From NCBI GenBank assembly GCA_021234155.1, contig JAJEKV010000423.1:124001-188000 (forward strand): a DNA stretch of 64,000 nucleotides, in the 5' to 3' direction. Below, piece after piece: positions 48,762-59,709 of the stretch (positions are counted from its first letter, which is position 1; each line of letters begins with the position of its first letter). The notes under the pieces were generated by a model. It had not been told where the DNA came from, made no database searches, and was given only the letters and a program-made list of their open reading frames with translations. The stretch comes from Isoetes taiwanensis. Taxonomy: Eukaryota > Streptophyta > Lycopodiopsida > Isoetales > Isoetaceae. Made by a program: the position numbers and the translations under genes.

Positions 48762-49780
48762 GACCATTGAAGCAGCCACCTGAGATCCTCGAAGCAGAAG
48801 AGCAGTGTGTCCGGAGCCAGCAGAGGAAGCAGACCTTAGAAGGTTCATTAGGAAATACGAACGCCGGGAGAAGAGGAAGGAAGACAAAAAGAGGAAAAGG
48901 GAGGAAGAGGAACGTAAAAGCGCCAGAAGAGAAAAAGAAGGCTAAGGGGAAGTTCGTGGATAGCACAAGGAAGTCAAGGACCGCCTCACGAGGAAGAGGC
49001 CTAACCCCAAGATCGCCATCAAGGAGCGGCAAACCCATTTAACCTTCAACTCCTCCGGACGACTCTTCCGATGGGGACTTCAACCCTAATGCTGCAGTGG
49101 AAGCTCTTCTGGGCACCTGGACGACGCAACGTAGTGCCCCGACCAGCCAAAGACTGAAAGCAACCCCAAAGAAGACCAAGTGCGTAAACCCCCCGAAAAC
49201 CCGCAAGATGGGATAGAAAGAAGTAGCCAACGACCGCCTGGGTGAAGCTTACGCCACCGCATGTGGTAAAGATATACCAAAGAAAGATGAGGGAGCACGA
49301 GGCTTATATGAAGAAATGGGAAGCCTACAAAGAAGTACTATGAAGAAAATAGGGTCGATCATCGAGGGAGGGGCGTACAAAAAGCCAGACCTTGAAGCCG
49401 CCACCACCGGGCCCAAGGCCCCAAGCCACCACCCAAGAAGAAGGTAGACAGGAAGGAGGTGGAGAGGAGAGCTACCGAGGGAGATTAGGCACTTCCAACA
49501 GGTAGCCCACGGACTTCTAATCCCCCCGCGGCCCCTTTTGCTCTGCTAGTGCGAAGTAATGCAGCCTACAGATTGCACTTCGTGGTCCGCGAGGGCGGAC
49601 GAGGCGCCGCTTAGCAATGCAAGAAGCGGCCGAGGCAAAGATAGTGCAACATTTTGAAGATTCAAGCGACCGCCCACGCCAAGCTGGTAACCCTAATGCG
49701 ACAAGACATGAGTCTTGCGACCGCATAAAGGGGAGAATGCCCTTAGAACGTTTTTTGTAAATAATTGAAAATTTTGTATT
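48762..49780 (+). pseudogene. Continuation of ORF A, frame-broken
   Basis: Shifted frames continue protein-like sequence: LRRFIRKYERREKRKEDKK (a Lys/Glu-rich coiled coil), then an Arg/Ser-rich basic region (SRTASRGRGLTPRSPSRSGK), then DDSSDGDFNPNAAVEALLGT and a tail with KEVANDRLGEAYATACGKD. Codon-like composition suggests one protein of about 330 residues before the indels. It is followed by an AT-rich 3' region containing AATTTTGTATTATAG near 49765, a sequence echoed after module B. No known domain is recognised. Confidence 0.45.
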
Positions 49781-49894
49781 ATAGAGCAATTTTGTGTACT
49801 TAATTGCATAAACTTGATTAATTAGAGCAAGTTAATAAGTTTTAGCTTTTATTGCAGTGAAATAGGACAATTGCAAAGGCGAAACACGCGTGAT

Positions 49895-50169
49895 GTCTCA
49901 CAGCTTTCGCTACCGGGTCGCATAAAAAACTAAATTTTAGTTTTTTTTTTTTTGAGGCATAAAAGTCGTGAGACCTCCAAACTTGACCAAAGCAGCTCCA
50001 AATCGACTAAATAAGAGGTCAATTTCATGCGAATTGATGAGCCCATCATCCTTACACCATTAGTTTACCCAAATTAGACACCTTTTTGATCGAAATGAGA
50101 GTGATGTCTCACATGCCGGGTCAAAGAACTAAAAGTTAGTTTTGGAGCCGAGGCTAAGTCGTGAGACCT
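49895..50169 (+). repeat. Two palindromic GTCTCAC...GTGAGAC units upstream of ORF B
   Basis: Units at 49895-49974 and 50106-50167 have outer arms GTCTCAC and GTGAGAC. Between them are CCGGGTC and AACTAAA-TTTAGTT or its variant, then GAGGC and AAGTC. They match the pair upstream of ORF A, so the whole promoter block looks duplicated. Confidence 0.8.
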
Positions 50170-50356
50170 CTTACCATTTCTTTACCAGAACGTGTCCAAA
50201 TCATCTTCAACCTGTTGGATAGTATCCTTGAGGTAATTTAGCCTGTTCAAACATCTCATTTAGTCTTCAAATTGCCATTTTTACCTTAGATAGACTAGAA
50301 TTACCCAACCCCAGGAATTTCCCAAGTCACCCAAAAATTAGGGTTTTCCCCTTTTC

Positions 50357-50364
50357 TATAAATA
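50357..50364 (+). promoter_or_regulatory. TATA box of module B
   Basis: TATAAATA within CTATAAATAGACCCC lies about 120 bp ahead of the ORF B ATG. Its arrangement matches module A. Confidence 0.55.
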
Positions 50365-50478
50365 GACCCCTCATTTCTCAGATAGCACCCTACAAATCCG
50401 CTCCTGCCCTTCTAGCCGATTTCTCAACTCCCTGAGGCGCTCTTGCAACCGTTTGTTACCCTCTCCTGCAATTAACCA

Positions 50479-50655
50479 ATGGCAACCTCTGACTTTCGCA
50501 GATGGTACAGCGCCAGCGCTCATGCTGCCGAGGCCGACGTCGACCAAATCTTCCATATCTTCAGGAAGGAGGTAGATGTCCAGGCAACCTTGCACGCAAC
50601 CCCAGCTTACAGTAGAGTCTTGTCTGAGTTCCAAGCTAGGGTAGAACCAGCTTAG
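50479..50655 (+). CDS. ORF B N-terminal frame, unknown function
   Basis: The ATG at 50479 opens a 58-codon frame beginning MATSDFRRWYSASAHAAEAD and continuing VDQIFHIFRKEVDVQATLHA before a TAG. It sits behind its own TATA box and palindromic repeats, like ORF A. I recognise no domain, and it has no histone-like N-terminus. The length and sharp end suggest the N-terminus of a longer protein interrupted by an indel, because coding-like sequence continues downstream. Confidence 0.45.
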   Translation: MATSDFRRWYSASAHAAEADVDQIFHIFRKEVDVQATLHATPAYSRVLSEFQARVEPA

Positions 50656-52030
50656 GCTCCCCCCCCTTGTGTAGGCTACTTTGTCCCTAGGCAGCCCCTC
50701 TAGCGCAAAAAGATTAGGACGACGTCCCCAACATCGCCAAATACCTAACAAACAAAGCGCAAGCAAGACACCTGGAGCCAATGGTCCTAACTGGCCAATA
50801 GGACCAAGTATTTCTCTTTCAACACCGCCTTTGGCAATCTTTTCACCCATCGCGTCGAGAACACCATGGGGAAACCTCCATTCCCCATGGACGTAGACCC
50901 ATTAGCCATAGCAAATAACAACGCTCCCTCACACGTATGAAACAGGAGCAGAAGGGAAGGAAGAAGACTTCGGATGAACAGGAATCGAAGAAGAGGAAGA
51001 CTATGTCGAAGCTCGACCAAATGGAGGAGCGGCGACAAGCAGAGCGTGAGTGGCAAGACTTCGAAGAAGAAGGCAAACTCTCGTGAGTCACGCCACCCCT
51101 TGGTTAGGCATCACAAGCCTAGTCTCCCATTATTGTCGGCGAGGCAGGCGCTCCTCCCGTTTACATCCAAAAACCTCCCGAGTGTGTGGAAAGGGAGTAC
51201 TGACCTGAGAAAGAGTTGCCGCACTAACTCCGAAGAACGGACCTGGACGACTTCATCATCCGAGGAGCATCCGACTTCCCACTCCAAGTAAGAGAAGCCG
51301 ACACTTACACGGAGAGTCGACCTCCCGACATCCAAGCCTACGCAAAGATCGAGGCGATTATGGAGGCGACGGGCAAAGAAATCAACTACCGACGGGAGGA
51401 AGAGTTCCTTGCCCTACGTGAACGATGGGGATCCGTTATGCGGCCTGGAACATCCTAACGCAAGCTCTTCAAGAACACCTCCCAGGAGAGAAGAGGCTTA
51501 ACTCGACCTAAGGAGGGCTTCCAGCAAACCGAGACTACAGGGGAGCTCACCACGGCGGTGGAGGTTGATGACTTGGCGCATTACGAGCTGGATACCGAAG
51601 TGGCGAGGATCCCGTCCCGAAATCCAACGCAGGTCATTGCGTTATTACCTCCCTGGCGATGGATGGTAGATTAGCGGTAATTCACCTTAAGTTCACCCCC
51701 AGAGGCGCAGGAAGGAGTATCGATCTTGATTGCACTCTCGGGATTGGCCCGCATGCGGCGGTTGCCCCTCAACACCGAAAAGTATGCCATTCCGTGAAAG
51801 AGAGCAAGTAGCACTTCGACGTCTTCGACCGCCATACCTACAAAGTAAGCAGCAAGATCTGGGCGGATAGCGGCCTTTATACCTCCGACGCGGGGAATGG
51901 AAGACTTGGCGAGAGCTTTCTGGGGATCTTCAGCCTAATGTTCTAGGAACTTTGGGCCATTCAAGGGGGAACAGCCCAAGTGAAAAAGTTCCTAGAGGAT
52001 AACCCATCTTACGGCGGGCAAGAATGATTA
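50656..52030 (+). pseudogene. Continuation of ORF B, frame-broken, unknown
   Basis: Protein-like stretches appear in alternating frames. One is a Lys/Glu coiled coil with SKKRKTMSKLDQMEERRQAE (about 50980-51060). Another is DIQAYAKIEAIMEATGKEIN with FLALRERWGSVMRPG (51330-51450). A third is near 51700-52027 and includes TAQVKKFLEDNPSYGGQE before the end. It is followed by AATTTTGTATTAGCATAAT (52034 on), resembling the end of module A. No family is recognised. It could be a duplicated and diverged version of ORF A or an additional structural protein. Confidence 0.4.
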
Positions 52031-52229
52031 GCATTAGTTGTAATTTTGTATTAGCATAATATAAAATATGAATAGAATTTCGTTTGCTCTATAAATGTTT
52101 TGTTGATGTATCTTGTGTCCCCAACCATGCCAATAAACATAAATAATGCAAGAAAACAAGGAAAACTAACCATATAGCTATGAACCACTTGTGTATGCAG
52201 CTAGAAGCCTAAACGCAGGAGAACGTCAA

Positions 52230-53400
52230 ACCGCGAGAACTTATGGAAGAACAGAGTCGCCCTGTGCCACGCCTCGCAAGGAACCCCTTTGAAGAATTTG
52301 GACAAATGACCCCGAGAAGAAGAAATATCGCAAATGAGGACGGACCTTGAGCGGATAAAGGCTTTGCTAGCCGCTGACGAGGAAGAGCAGTTCGGTGGTA
52401 GCGCTCAACCGCCGCAAGCGTCGGCTTCGAGGAGGAGAACAGAAGAGACAAGAAGAGGGGCAAGAGAGGAAGGTCCCCCAGTTCGGACTCCTCCGACTCA
52501 AGCCCAGATTCAGACTCCGATTCCGAGGAAGAAGAAGAGCAGAACCAAGACCGAACAGATGGAAGGCAGAGGAACACTCCGGACGGACGACAAAGGGACA
52601 CAAGAACCCTCGACTACCGTAAGAAAGTGGACTCTGCAGATTGGGAAATGTTTGAAGGCCAGAAGCTCGAAAGCAATTCTCAAAAGCAGAATAGTGGTCG
52701 CATGGAGGCGGAAGCTTGGCTTGACGAGATGAGTGAATATGGCAACGCTTTATGGTATGAAGGATAAGGATAAAAGGCGTGGTAGCAACCGCGAAACCCG
52801 AAAAGGAGCAAAGACGCGATTTGGTGGAAGGGTTATGCCAAAGCTCATGGCTTAAGCAGTGGATGCTTGCAAGTTCAGAAGTTTGCTAAAGCCTTCTGCC
52901 GCCATTACGCGTTCCAAGAGAGCACAAGTCCAAAGATGATGCAAAATAGATTCCTACAGTTGCGGCAAGGCAACAAGTCGCGCAGAAATATACAGAGGAG
53001 TTCATGAGGTCGAGGTCAGATGTGCCAAAGTTAGGTGAGAAGCATGCAAGAAAGCTACATTGAAGGTCCGAATGAGGAGATCCGCGAAGCTTGTAAGGGC
53101 AATAAACCCTAGAACAAGATCGGGTTTGAGTCCAAGGCAATAAGCTTGCAAGGAACGGGACCTCGTGAGTAGCGGGCGAGGCGCAGCAGATTATCGACAA
53201 AGGCAAGGCAACAGCGGTTTAGCCCGAGAACGGCCCGCCCGGGACCCGGCTAGAGCCCCATATAGTAGCAATCGGGGAAGCAGCAGAGAAGAAGCGGTGT
53301 CCTTTAAAGATAAGCGGGGGAAGGGTCAAACTACTCCAAAGCAAAGGCGATCCTTCTTGCGAGCCATGCCCAAGGAGAAGAGACAGAGTGCATAGAAAAG
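52230..53400 (+). pseudogene. Chromovirus gag (capsid), frame-broken
   Basis: After MEEQSRPVPRLARNPFEEFG the sequence holds a Ser/Asp/Glu-rich acidic tract (SSDSSDSSPDSDSDSEEEEE, 52480-52540). A retrotransposon-gag core with AFCRHYAFQE, MMQNRFLQLRQGNKS and VPKLGEKHAR lies at 52890-53050. A basic region (DYRQRQGNSGLARERPARD) follows at 53180-53260. This matches the capsid domain pattern of Ty3/gypsy gag. The reading frame switches several times. A zinc knuckle is expected near 53440-53540 but only scattered Cys/His (LHCGECHIF) are visible. Confidence 0.75.
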
Positions 53401-53455
53401 CGACTCGCTTCCAGGTGCTTCCAGCCAGGCCATAGAACAGCGGCCCCATATCGCT

Positions 53456-54161
53456 ATGAGTGCGGCACTAGCGAGTTGGGGATTGGGACACTCGTCCGGA
53501 CGACGACGACGGCGAGGAAGCCCGCGACTACATTGTGGTGAGTGTCATATCTTTGCCGCGAATAGATACGAGCAAGCGGAGAGCCAAGATAAGGTAATTT
53601 CCACAGTAGGAAAGGCCAAGGCCAAGTCATTTATAGTCCTGATAGATTCGGGAAGTAGCCATAACTTCGCATCCCCCAGAATGGCCCAAATGTTGAAGTT
53701 GAAACCATTAAAGTCAAAGCCAAGGCCCGTTGTCTTAGCAAGTGGAGCGATAAAAGAAGGCGTATCGGCGTGTAAGAGAATCAACTTCGACATCGACTTG
53801 CCAGGGGATTAAAATTCAGATGGGGGCAAAAGTAATGGGCATTGGGAAATACGACTTGATCATAGGTATGGAGTACCTTGGACCAGCAGGGGCCATCATT
53901 GATTGTGGAAAGCGGAAAGTGACCTTCCCAACACCCGACGGCAAGATCATTGAGATCACAGGTAAAGAAGTTGTCCCCATCATGCGTTGTATGTCTTCTA
54001 AACTACTGCTCAAGTGTATCAAGAGTGAGCAGGTGGCATACATCTTCAAGCTTGAGATTGAAGGCGGAGTCGAAGAGAGTGAAGAAGATAAAGTGCTCAA
54101 CAAGCTGCCCAAGCGAATAGCTAGCTTGATCACGCGGAGTTCCATGAGCTCTTCCGGATGA
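53456..54161 (+). pseudogene. Chromovirus aspartic protease
   Basis: The active-site motif SFIVLIDSGSSHNFASPRMA (DSG) lies at about 53620-53690. The C-terminal flap strand KYDLIIGMEYLGPAGAIIDC and KVTFPTPDGK follow in the next frame (53845-53950). A stop at 53810-53812 separates the two. The protease would mature Gag-Pol. The linker to RT (54000-54330) is charged and poorly conserved. Confidence 0.85.
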
Positions 54162-55490
54162 GATCAAGCGGCTCCCTCCTAAAGGGGAGTCGAATGCGTA
54201 GATAGCACTAACCGGGAAAAGCCGGAGCAAGCAAGGCTCCATATAGAATGACAACGCAAGAGTTGGCGGAGTGAAGAAGCGATTGCAGGAGTCGCTCGAC
54301 CTAGGTTTCATTAGACCTAGTGTCTCGCCATTTGGCGCCCATTCTTTTGTCAAGAAGAAAGATGGATCTCTCGAGGATGTGCATAGACTATAGACAGCTT
54401 GAATAAGCACACCATCAAGAACAAGTATGCGCCCCAAGATCGCATCTAATTTGATGGATCAGCTTCAAGGAGCAAAGATCTTCTCCAAAATCGACTTAAA
54501 GTCGCTATCATCAGATCCGATAAAGGAAGAAGATATCCATAAAACCGCTTCGGGGGACGCCTTAAGATGGGCACTATGAGTTTCTGTGAATGCCTTTCGG
54601 CTTATCAAATGCCTCGCGAACGTTCATGAGGCTCATGAACGATATCTTGAGGGAGTTCCTAGACACCTTTGTGATTGTTTTCTTTGATGACATTTTGGTG
54701 TATAGCAAATCCCTTGAAGAGCATGTACAACACTTGAGAAGAGTCTGCCGAGAAGTTGAAGAGGCACCAATTGTGCGCCAAGTTGTCGGTGCCATTTCGC
54801 GAGCGGAGAAGGTGGAATACCTTGGTCATGTGATTTCAGCAGAAGGCATCTCGGCGGACCCCGCCAAGATTGAAGCGGTTGATTCAATGGCGGTAGCCAA
54901 GAATGTCGCGAGGGAGGTCGAAGTTTTTCGGGCTAAGGGGGTACTACAGGGAAGTTCGCGGAAGAACTTTGCTAAGATAGCGGCCCCATTAACGGACTCG
55001 ACAAGAGCGAGAAGGTGAAAGATTGGGCGAGCATTGGCACAAGAAAGCCCAAAAGGGTTTGAATTGTTGAAAGAAGCTTTGGACGACAGCCCCCGCCTTG
55101 ACCTGGGACCGAGAAAGATAAGCTTGTAGCAAACAGATGCAAGTAAAATAGCTACGTAAGTGCTTATGCGCAGAAGAGCGTGTGGTAGCGTGATGACTCG
55201 GTGAAGATGAACGACGCCAGACGCCAGCTACCCTGCAACACACGACCAAGAATTGCTTAAGGGTTGTCGGCACTAAGAATATGGAGGCATTACCTCTTAG
55301 GAAGGAAGTTCCAATTGGATACCAGACCATCGAGCCTCCAAGATGTATTCACGCAACCACACCTTAACTGAGGCAGCGGAGGTGGATGGAGTTCCTCGAG
55401 GAATATGACTTTGATATAGTCTACAAGTGGGGAAGCTCAATGTGGTAGCAGATGCTTCGAGGCATCCCCCGACAACTAGAGTGCATTGTA
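54162..55490 (+). pseudogene. Chromovirus reverse transcriptase and RNase H
   Basis: RT motifs occur across frames. [18 protein letters not shown], the catalytic [13 protein letters not shown] (an FFDD variant loop) and [14 protein letters not shown] lie at 54590-54870. The upstream finger and palm part (54290-54560) is frame-shifted, with [18 protein letters not shown]-like residues. RNase H and its tether follow, with IWRHYLLGRKFQLDT and WMEFLEEYDFDIVYKWGK then LNVVADASRH (55275-55460). Many single-base indels break the frame. Confidence 0.85.
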
Positions 55491-55599
55491 ATGCAATTTC
55501 GACGCCTCCGGCGACTTTGGTAAGAAGATTGAAGAGTCCTTTTGCCAACGGATGTGGATTTCAGAGAAATATGGGCAAGCTCTCTAGGGAGGCTAGAAC

Positions 55600-56720
55600 A
55601 GATAAAGAGGGGAAGCCTTCAAGCATTATAAGAAGGAGGGCAACCTCGTTATATCATAAGGACAAGTTGCCAGCGCACACGAAGTCATCGAGGGTAAGGA
55701 AATTGATCCTCCATGACATGCACAACAGTCCAATAGCTGGCCATGCGGGATTCATGAAAACATATTTCAAAGTGCGCAGCAGCCTATTATTGGCCGAATG
55801 AAGAAAGGTGTAGCTCGCTACATCAAGGAATGTCACCTATGCCGCCAGACAAAGGCGGAGCAGTCTTGAATTCCGGGGGCATTAGAGCCATTAGCGTGCC
55901 AAACGCTAAGTGGGAGGTGATTAGCATGGATTTCATCACAAGGACTCTGGGCGACCGCCGAGGGAAAAGACGCTTTGATGGTAGTAGTCGACAAGTTGTC
56001 GAAAATGGCACATTTTGTGCCTTGCGGTGACCATGATACGGCTATGGATACTGGGCTCTTCACCAAAGAGATCTTTAGGCTTCATGGCATGCCAAGGGAG
56101 ATCATCTCAATGGATCCGAATTCATGCGCCTTTTTACGGACCTCTTTCGCGACAATCCAGGCTAAGCTATCCATGAGCGCGGCATATCATCCTCGACGGA
56201 TGGCCAAGCGGAGCGGACCAACAGGATTTTAGAGGACATGCTACTAAACTATGTCGGAATAAGCAAGGTATGTGGGAAGAATTTATTCACTTGGTGGAGT
56301 TTGCATACAATAGCACCATGCAGAATCATCCCAAATGTCGCCGTTTATGATCAATTACGCTTATCGATTGTTTAACTCCGCATTACATTTGGCACAACCC
56401 CGTCAAAAGTGGAAGTCTCAAGTGAGCCAGATGTTGGCTGATATGCAGCAGCCTTGTGGAAGAGGTTCGAGGGTATCGCTAGCAGCAAGAAGTCGACAAA
56501 AGAGCATCACGACAAGCATCGAAAAAGAAGAGAGTTCAAAGTTGGAGATGATGTTTGGCTCAAGATCAAGGTGAAGCGGCTTAAGCTCGGGATTGGGAAT
56601 TGCAAGAAGCTTGCTCCAAGGTGGGCTGGACCTTCGTAATAGTCGAGAGAGTAGGTAATCAAGCCTACAAGCTAGACTTGCCAAAGACACCTAAAGATTC
56701 ATAAGGTCTTCCACGGAGTT
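55600..56720 (+). pseudogene. Chromovirus integrase
   Basis: The zinc-binding arm has LHDMHNSPIAGHAGF and CHLCRQTK (55710-55850). Core motifs are WEVISMDFITRTLG (first Asp), MVVVDKLSKMAHFVP, HGMPREIISMDPN (second Asp) and, in a shifted frame, DGQAERTNRILEDML (Glu). The C-terminal GPY/F-type module reads FKVGDDVWLKIK and LAPRWAGP (56540-56637), then IHKVFH. All are standard for Ty3/gypsy integrase. Frames change at about 55800, 55860, 56190 and 56640. Confidence 0.88.
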
Positions 56721-56789
56721 TGTTAAAGAAGCACACCCCAAACCCGGTGACGGTTTGGACACTCCAACGTTGTTGAAATGACGAGGAGG

Positions 56790-56960
56790 AACCGGAGATA
56801 GTTCCGAGCACTGATTCTTGATAAAGCTTTCAAGAAAAACGAGGAGATCAGAATTCCTCCAATACTTGGTCAAGTGGAAACACTTACTGGAAGACGCGAC
56901 ATGGGTACTTAAGAAAGATTTTAGTAAAGCAAGCACCTACGTTTATGGAGCAATGGGCGG
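56790..56960 (+). pseudogene. Integrase C-terminal chromodomain
   Basis: Just after the integrase, SEFLQYLVKWKHLLEDATWV and then LKKDFSK give the chromodomain core (YLVKWK...EDATW). The preceding ILDK strand is one frame away. This places the element among the chromoviruses, whose chromodomains steer integration to particular chromatin. Of the three aromatic-cage positions known from HP1, the KWK Trp is present, while the position two residues after KWK is Leu (KWKHL) instead of Tyr or Phe. The first-strand aromatic was not seen. So the canonical methyl-lysine cage looks incomplete, as in many plant chromoviruses. Confidence 0.82.
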
Positions 56961-57054
56961 CAAGGTCATCTCCCAAGAAATCGCCAGGCATGTCGATTTG
57001 TGTAGATTAATTCTATGTATAGTTAAGATTAATCCACGATGCAACCTATGCTAG

Positions 57055-57884
57055 GTATGGGTCGCATGCGTGTTACCAATGATGGGACCACTACGGTGAT
57101 CTCTAGGGCGGTGTAATGTCAATGTAGGCATGACCGCGTTGGCATGAAAGTGGAAGGTAGATTAGAAAGTCTACTGGCCCCACGGAAGTAGACGACCTAG
57201 AGAGAAAGGAGGTCATGAAGGAATGCACTGATAGAAAAGCACCTCTAGCCCCATATATGCTTTGATAGGAGGAATCAGGCCTTCACGCCCCATATGGAAG
57301 GACCTATCCTCCCATTTGGGCAACTAGGGTGTAGGCATGAGCGGCATATAGGCACATAGGCGCTGTCTCCACGGCCATAATGGAAGATTCACCCTCTTCC
57401 TATGCCGGGAGATTAGCCATGCATCCATGTAGATAGGTGGGGTGGTCACCATATAACCAAAAATTTATTAAATAATTAAATGGTACTAACGTAGTGTCGC
57501 AATTGAGCCAATAGAGCAGGAGGAGGGCAAGGAGGTCGAAGCCTAAGACTTGCAACACAAATTTTGTTGGAATGTGTTGCAAGGAATGAAGAGTACCTCT
57601 AACAATAATTATGGATAGGAAATGTTGAAATTTTGTCTAACTTAATGTCATAATAACTTGAGATAGTTTTTAATAACTTGTTTAATGATGTTATGAATTG
57701 ATAAGTATTCCATAGTATGATGACGTGATAATGTTCTAAAAAAATATTACCTTAGGGTAATCTTGATAAATGTATAACTATTATATTGTATGCATCACGC
57801 TGATTGCGATTGCAGATTAGGAAGATCCCAAGGTGGGGAGACCCACGATGCCGCTGGACAAAGATCATTTCAAGGTGGGGAGAA
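57055..57884 (+). other. Non-coding 3' interior and polypurine tract
   Basis: No coding frame is recognised between the chromodomain and the 3' LTR. The sequence CAAGGTGGGGAGA lies directly before the LTR (57872-57884) and serves as the likely polypurine tract. A second copy, AAGGTGGGGAGACCC, lies at about 57829. Confidence 0.6.
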
Positions 57885-58429
57885 TGTGACGTTCCAAAGA
57901 CGATAATCGGTCCTAGAACGTGATAATCGCATCGCCAAATCACGCGACCGACATCGCCGGCCCTCAAAATCGACGGTACTGACGGATAGCCGTAAGTAGC
58001 CCTAGGGGCAACTTGCAGGAATGTTCACATGTTATTAATGTGCACATATGCACATTAATGTGGGCACACTTTTCCATGTAGACACTTTTGCCACCTTGCC
58101 ATTAATGGCAAGTGGGCCCTTCCAATTACATGCCAAAAAGGGATAATTGGAAACTCTAGCCCTAAACCCATGTCTATTTAGGGTAGGAAAACCCTAACTT
58201 GCTAGTTTTTTCGTCCTTAGGGGTTTTAGAGCCCCCGTTTTGGCTGCCCTGTGAGCCAAAACCGCATCCCGCGCCGCCAAGCTTAATTGCGCCCATCGGG
58301 TTTCGGAATTGATCAGCTCAGCAGATGGTTGAACTCAGTCAGGAGGAGCCACTCGGGGGATCAGGTATTTGGTCAATTTAATAGCTTTAAACCGTCTTCT
58401 AGTCATAGAACCAAGAAGTTTAGACTATT

Positions 58430-59286
58430 TGATACGAGGGGGCATGCTGGGGGAGTGGTCCAAATGGGAAAAAAGACTAAGGCAATGGGGTATTTGGAGA
58501 ACAATGGTTACAAAAGCAATGGTTACAAGATATCATGGGGCAAGAAATTATCAATAACCATTAGCAAGAGATGTTTTAAGAAAAAAGGGGAGACAACAAA
58601 AGAATAGGCTTCGAAAGCAAATATCGTTGCTATTCCCGCAACAAAAAGGGTGGATCAAAATAGCATGGCAGCGACCCTTTCTCCGGACGAAAAGGCCCGA
58701 TTGGGCTATATCAGCAGTTAACGGCCAGCTCAGGGACACAGCGGAATCGCGGACTTGGTTTTCGCCACCGCATGCATCCGACAGGGAAGAGATAGCAACG
58801 CTCTTGGTTTACGCACCAAAGCATCGGTTATTATTTGCTCTTACCAAATCCGACCGTTTTCCCCGTGATTGAGCCGTGGATGTTATAAGCGGGGCATCCG
58901 GGTCCCTTTCGTTTCACCCACGGATGCAGGATATCCGGCTTTTCGGTTAAGCCTAAGATTGAATCGAAGTTCTACTCTTTGTAGGTTGTGTTTGAGCCTA
59001 TCCAACCCATTGCAATTGTAAGATGGGAATGATCGCAGTTGAAAGGGATAATAGGTCGCGACTCAATTCCTTTCACTGTTTCCCTTGGAAATTGCCTTAG
59101 TTCTTATCTGGATCCGGTTGGGTGGTGAACTGGATGCCCAAATCCATTGGTTGTGGAAACCAAGATGACTAGTTGTGGAAACCAAAGCTAATGCTCTTAA
59201 GTAAAGATTGTTTCTTCTATACTTTGTCTATACAATTGTGGTTTCAAAGAAGTTACGCCTTTAAGCTTTCCCCTTAAAGCGTATCA
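58430..59286 (+). repeat. Nested element 5' LTR (857 bp)
   Basis: Starts TGATACGAGGGGGCATGCT and ends CCTTAAAGCGTATCA. It contains CAATGGTTACAAAAGCAATGG and, near its end, the inverted repeat TTGGTTGTGGAAACCAA (59147-59163). Confidence 0.9.
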
Positions 59287-59288
59287 AG

Positions 59289-59300
59289 TGGTATCAGAGC
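59289..59300 (+). other. Nested element primer binding site
   Basis: TGGTATCAGAGC, two bases after the LTR, is a perfect tRNA-iMet-type PBS. Confidence 0.93.
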
Positions 59301-59709
59301 GGAAGTTACGATTCTTCTGGAATCTATGGGCTATGGGAACATCAAGGCTGCAAAAACACCAAGAATCTTGCAAGCCTGTGCTGCAAGAATAGATGGGTTT
59401 AACTGTGTCAAAGAAATGTGGGGGGCGAAGTACATAGCTAAACAGGCGAATCTTGGAGCGTGGCGTCCAAGGTGGAAATTCTAGAGCCCCAAGAATTTGT
59501 GTAATTCTAGGACAAGGATTTTGTGCCTGATGAATAAGCCTATTATTCTAATACATTGGAATTGGTGATTACTGAATGAGGCTGGAGCATCTCTGGCTGG
59601 AGCATCTCTAGCAGTAGAAGAGAAAAAGTTCGGAGCTTTCACGGAGAATGCTCGAAGTATATGGGCCGACTTGTTGAGAACGAGTTCGGATTATTGGGGA
59701 AACTTCTAT

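Noticed and set aside
50479-50655. ORF B as a second histone-tail mimic
   Set aside because: Its N-terminus MATSDFRRWYS does not match H2A, H2B, H3 or H4 tails.
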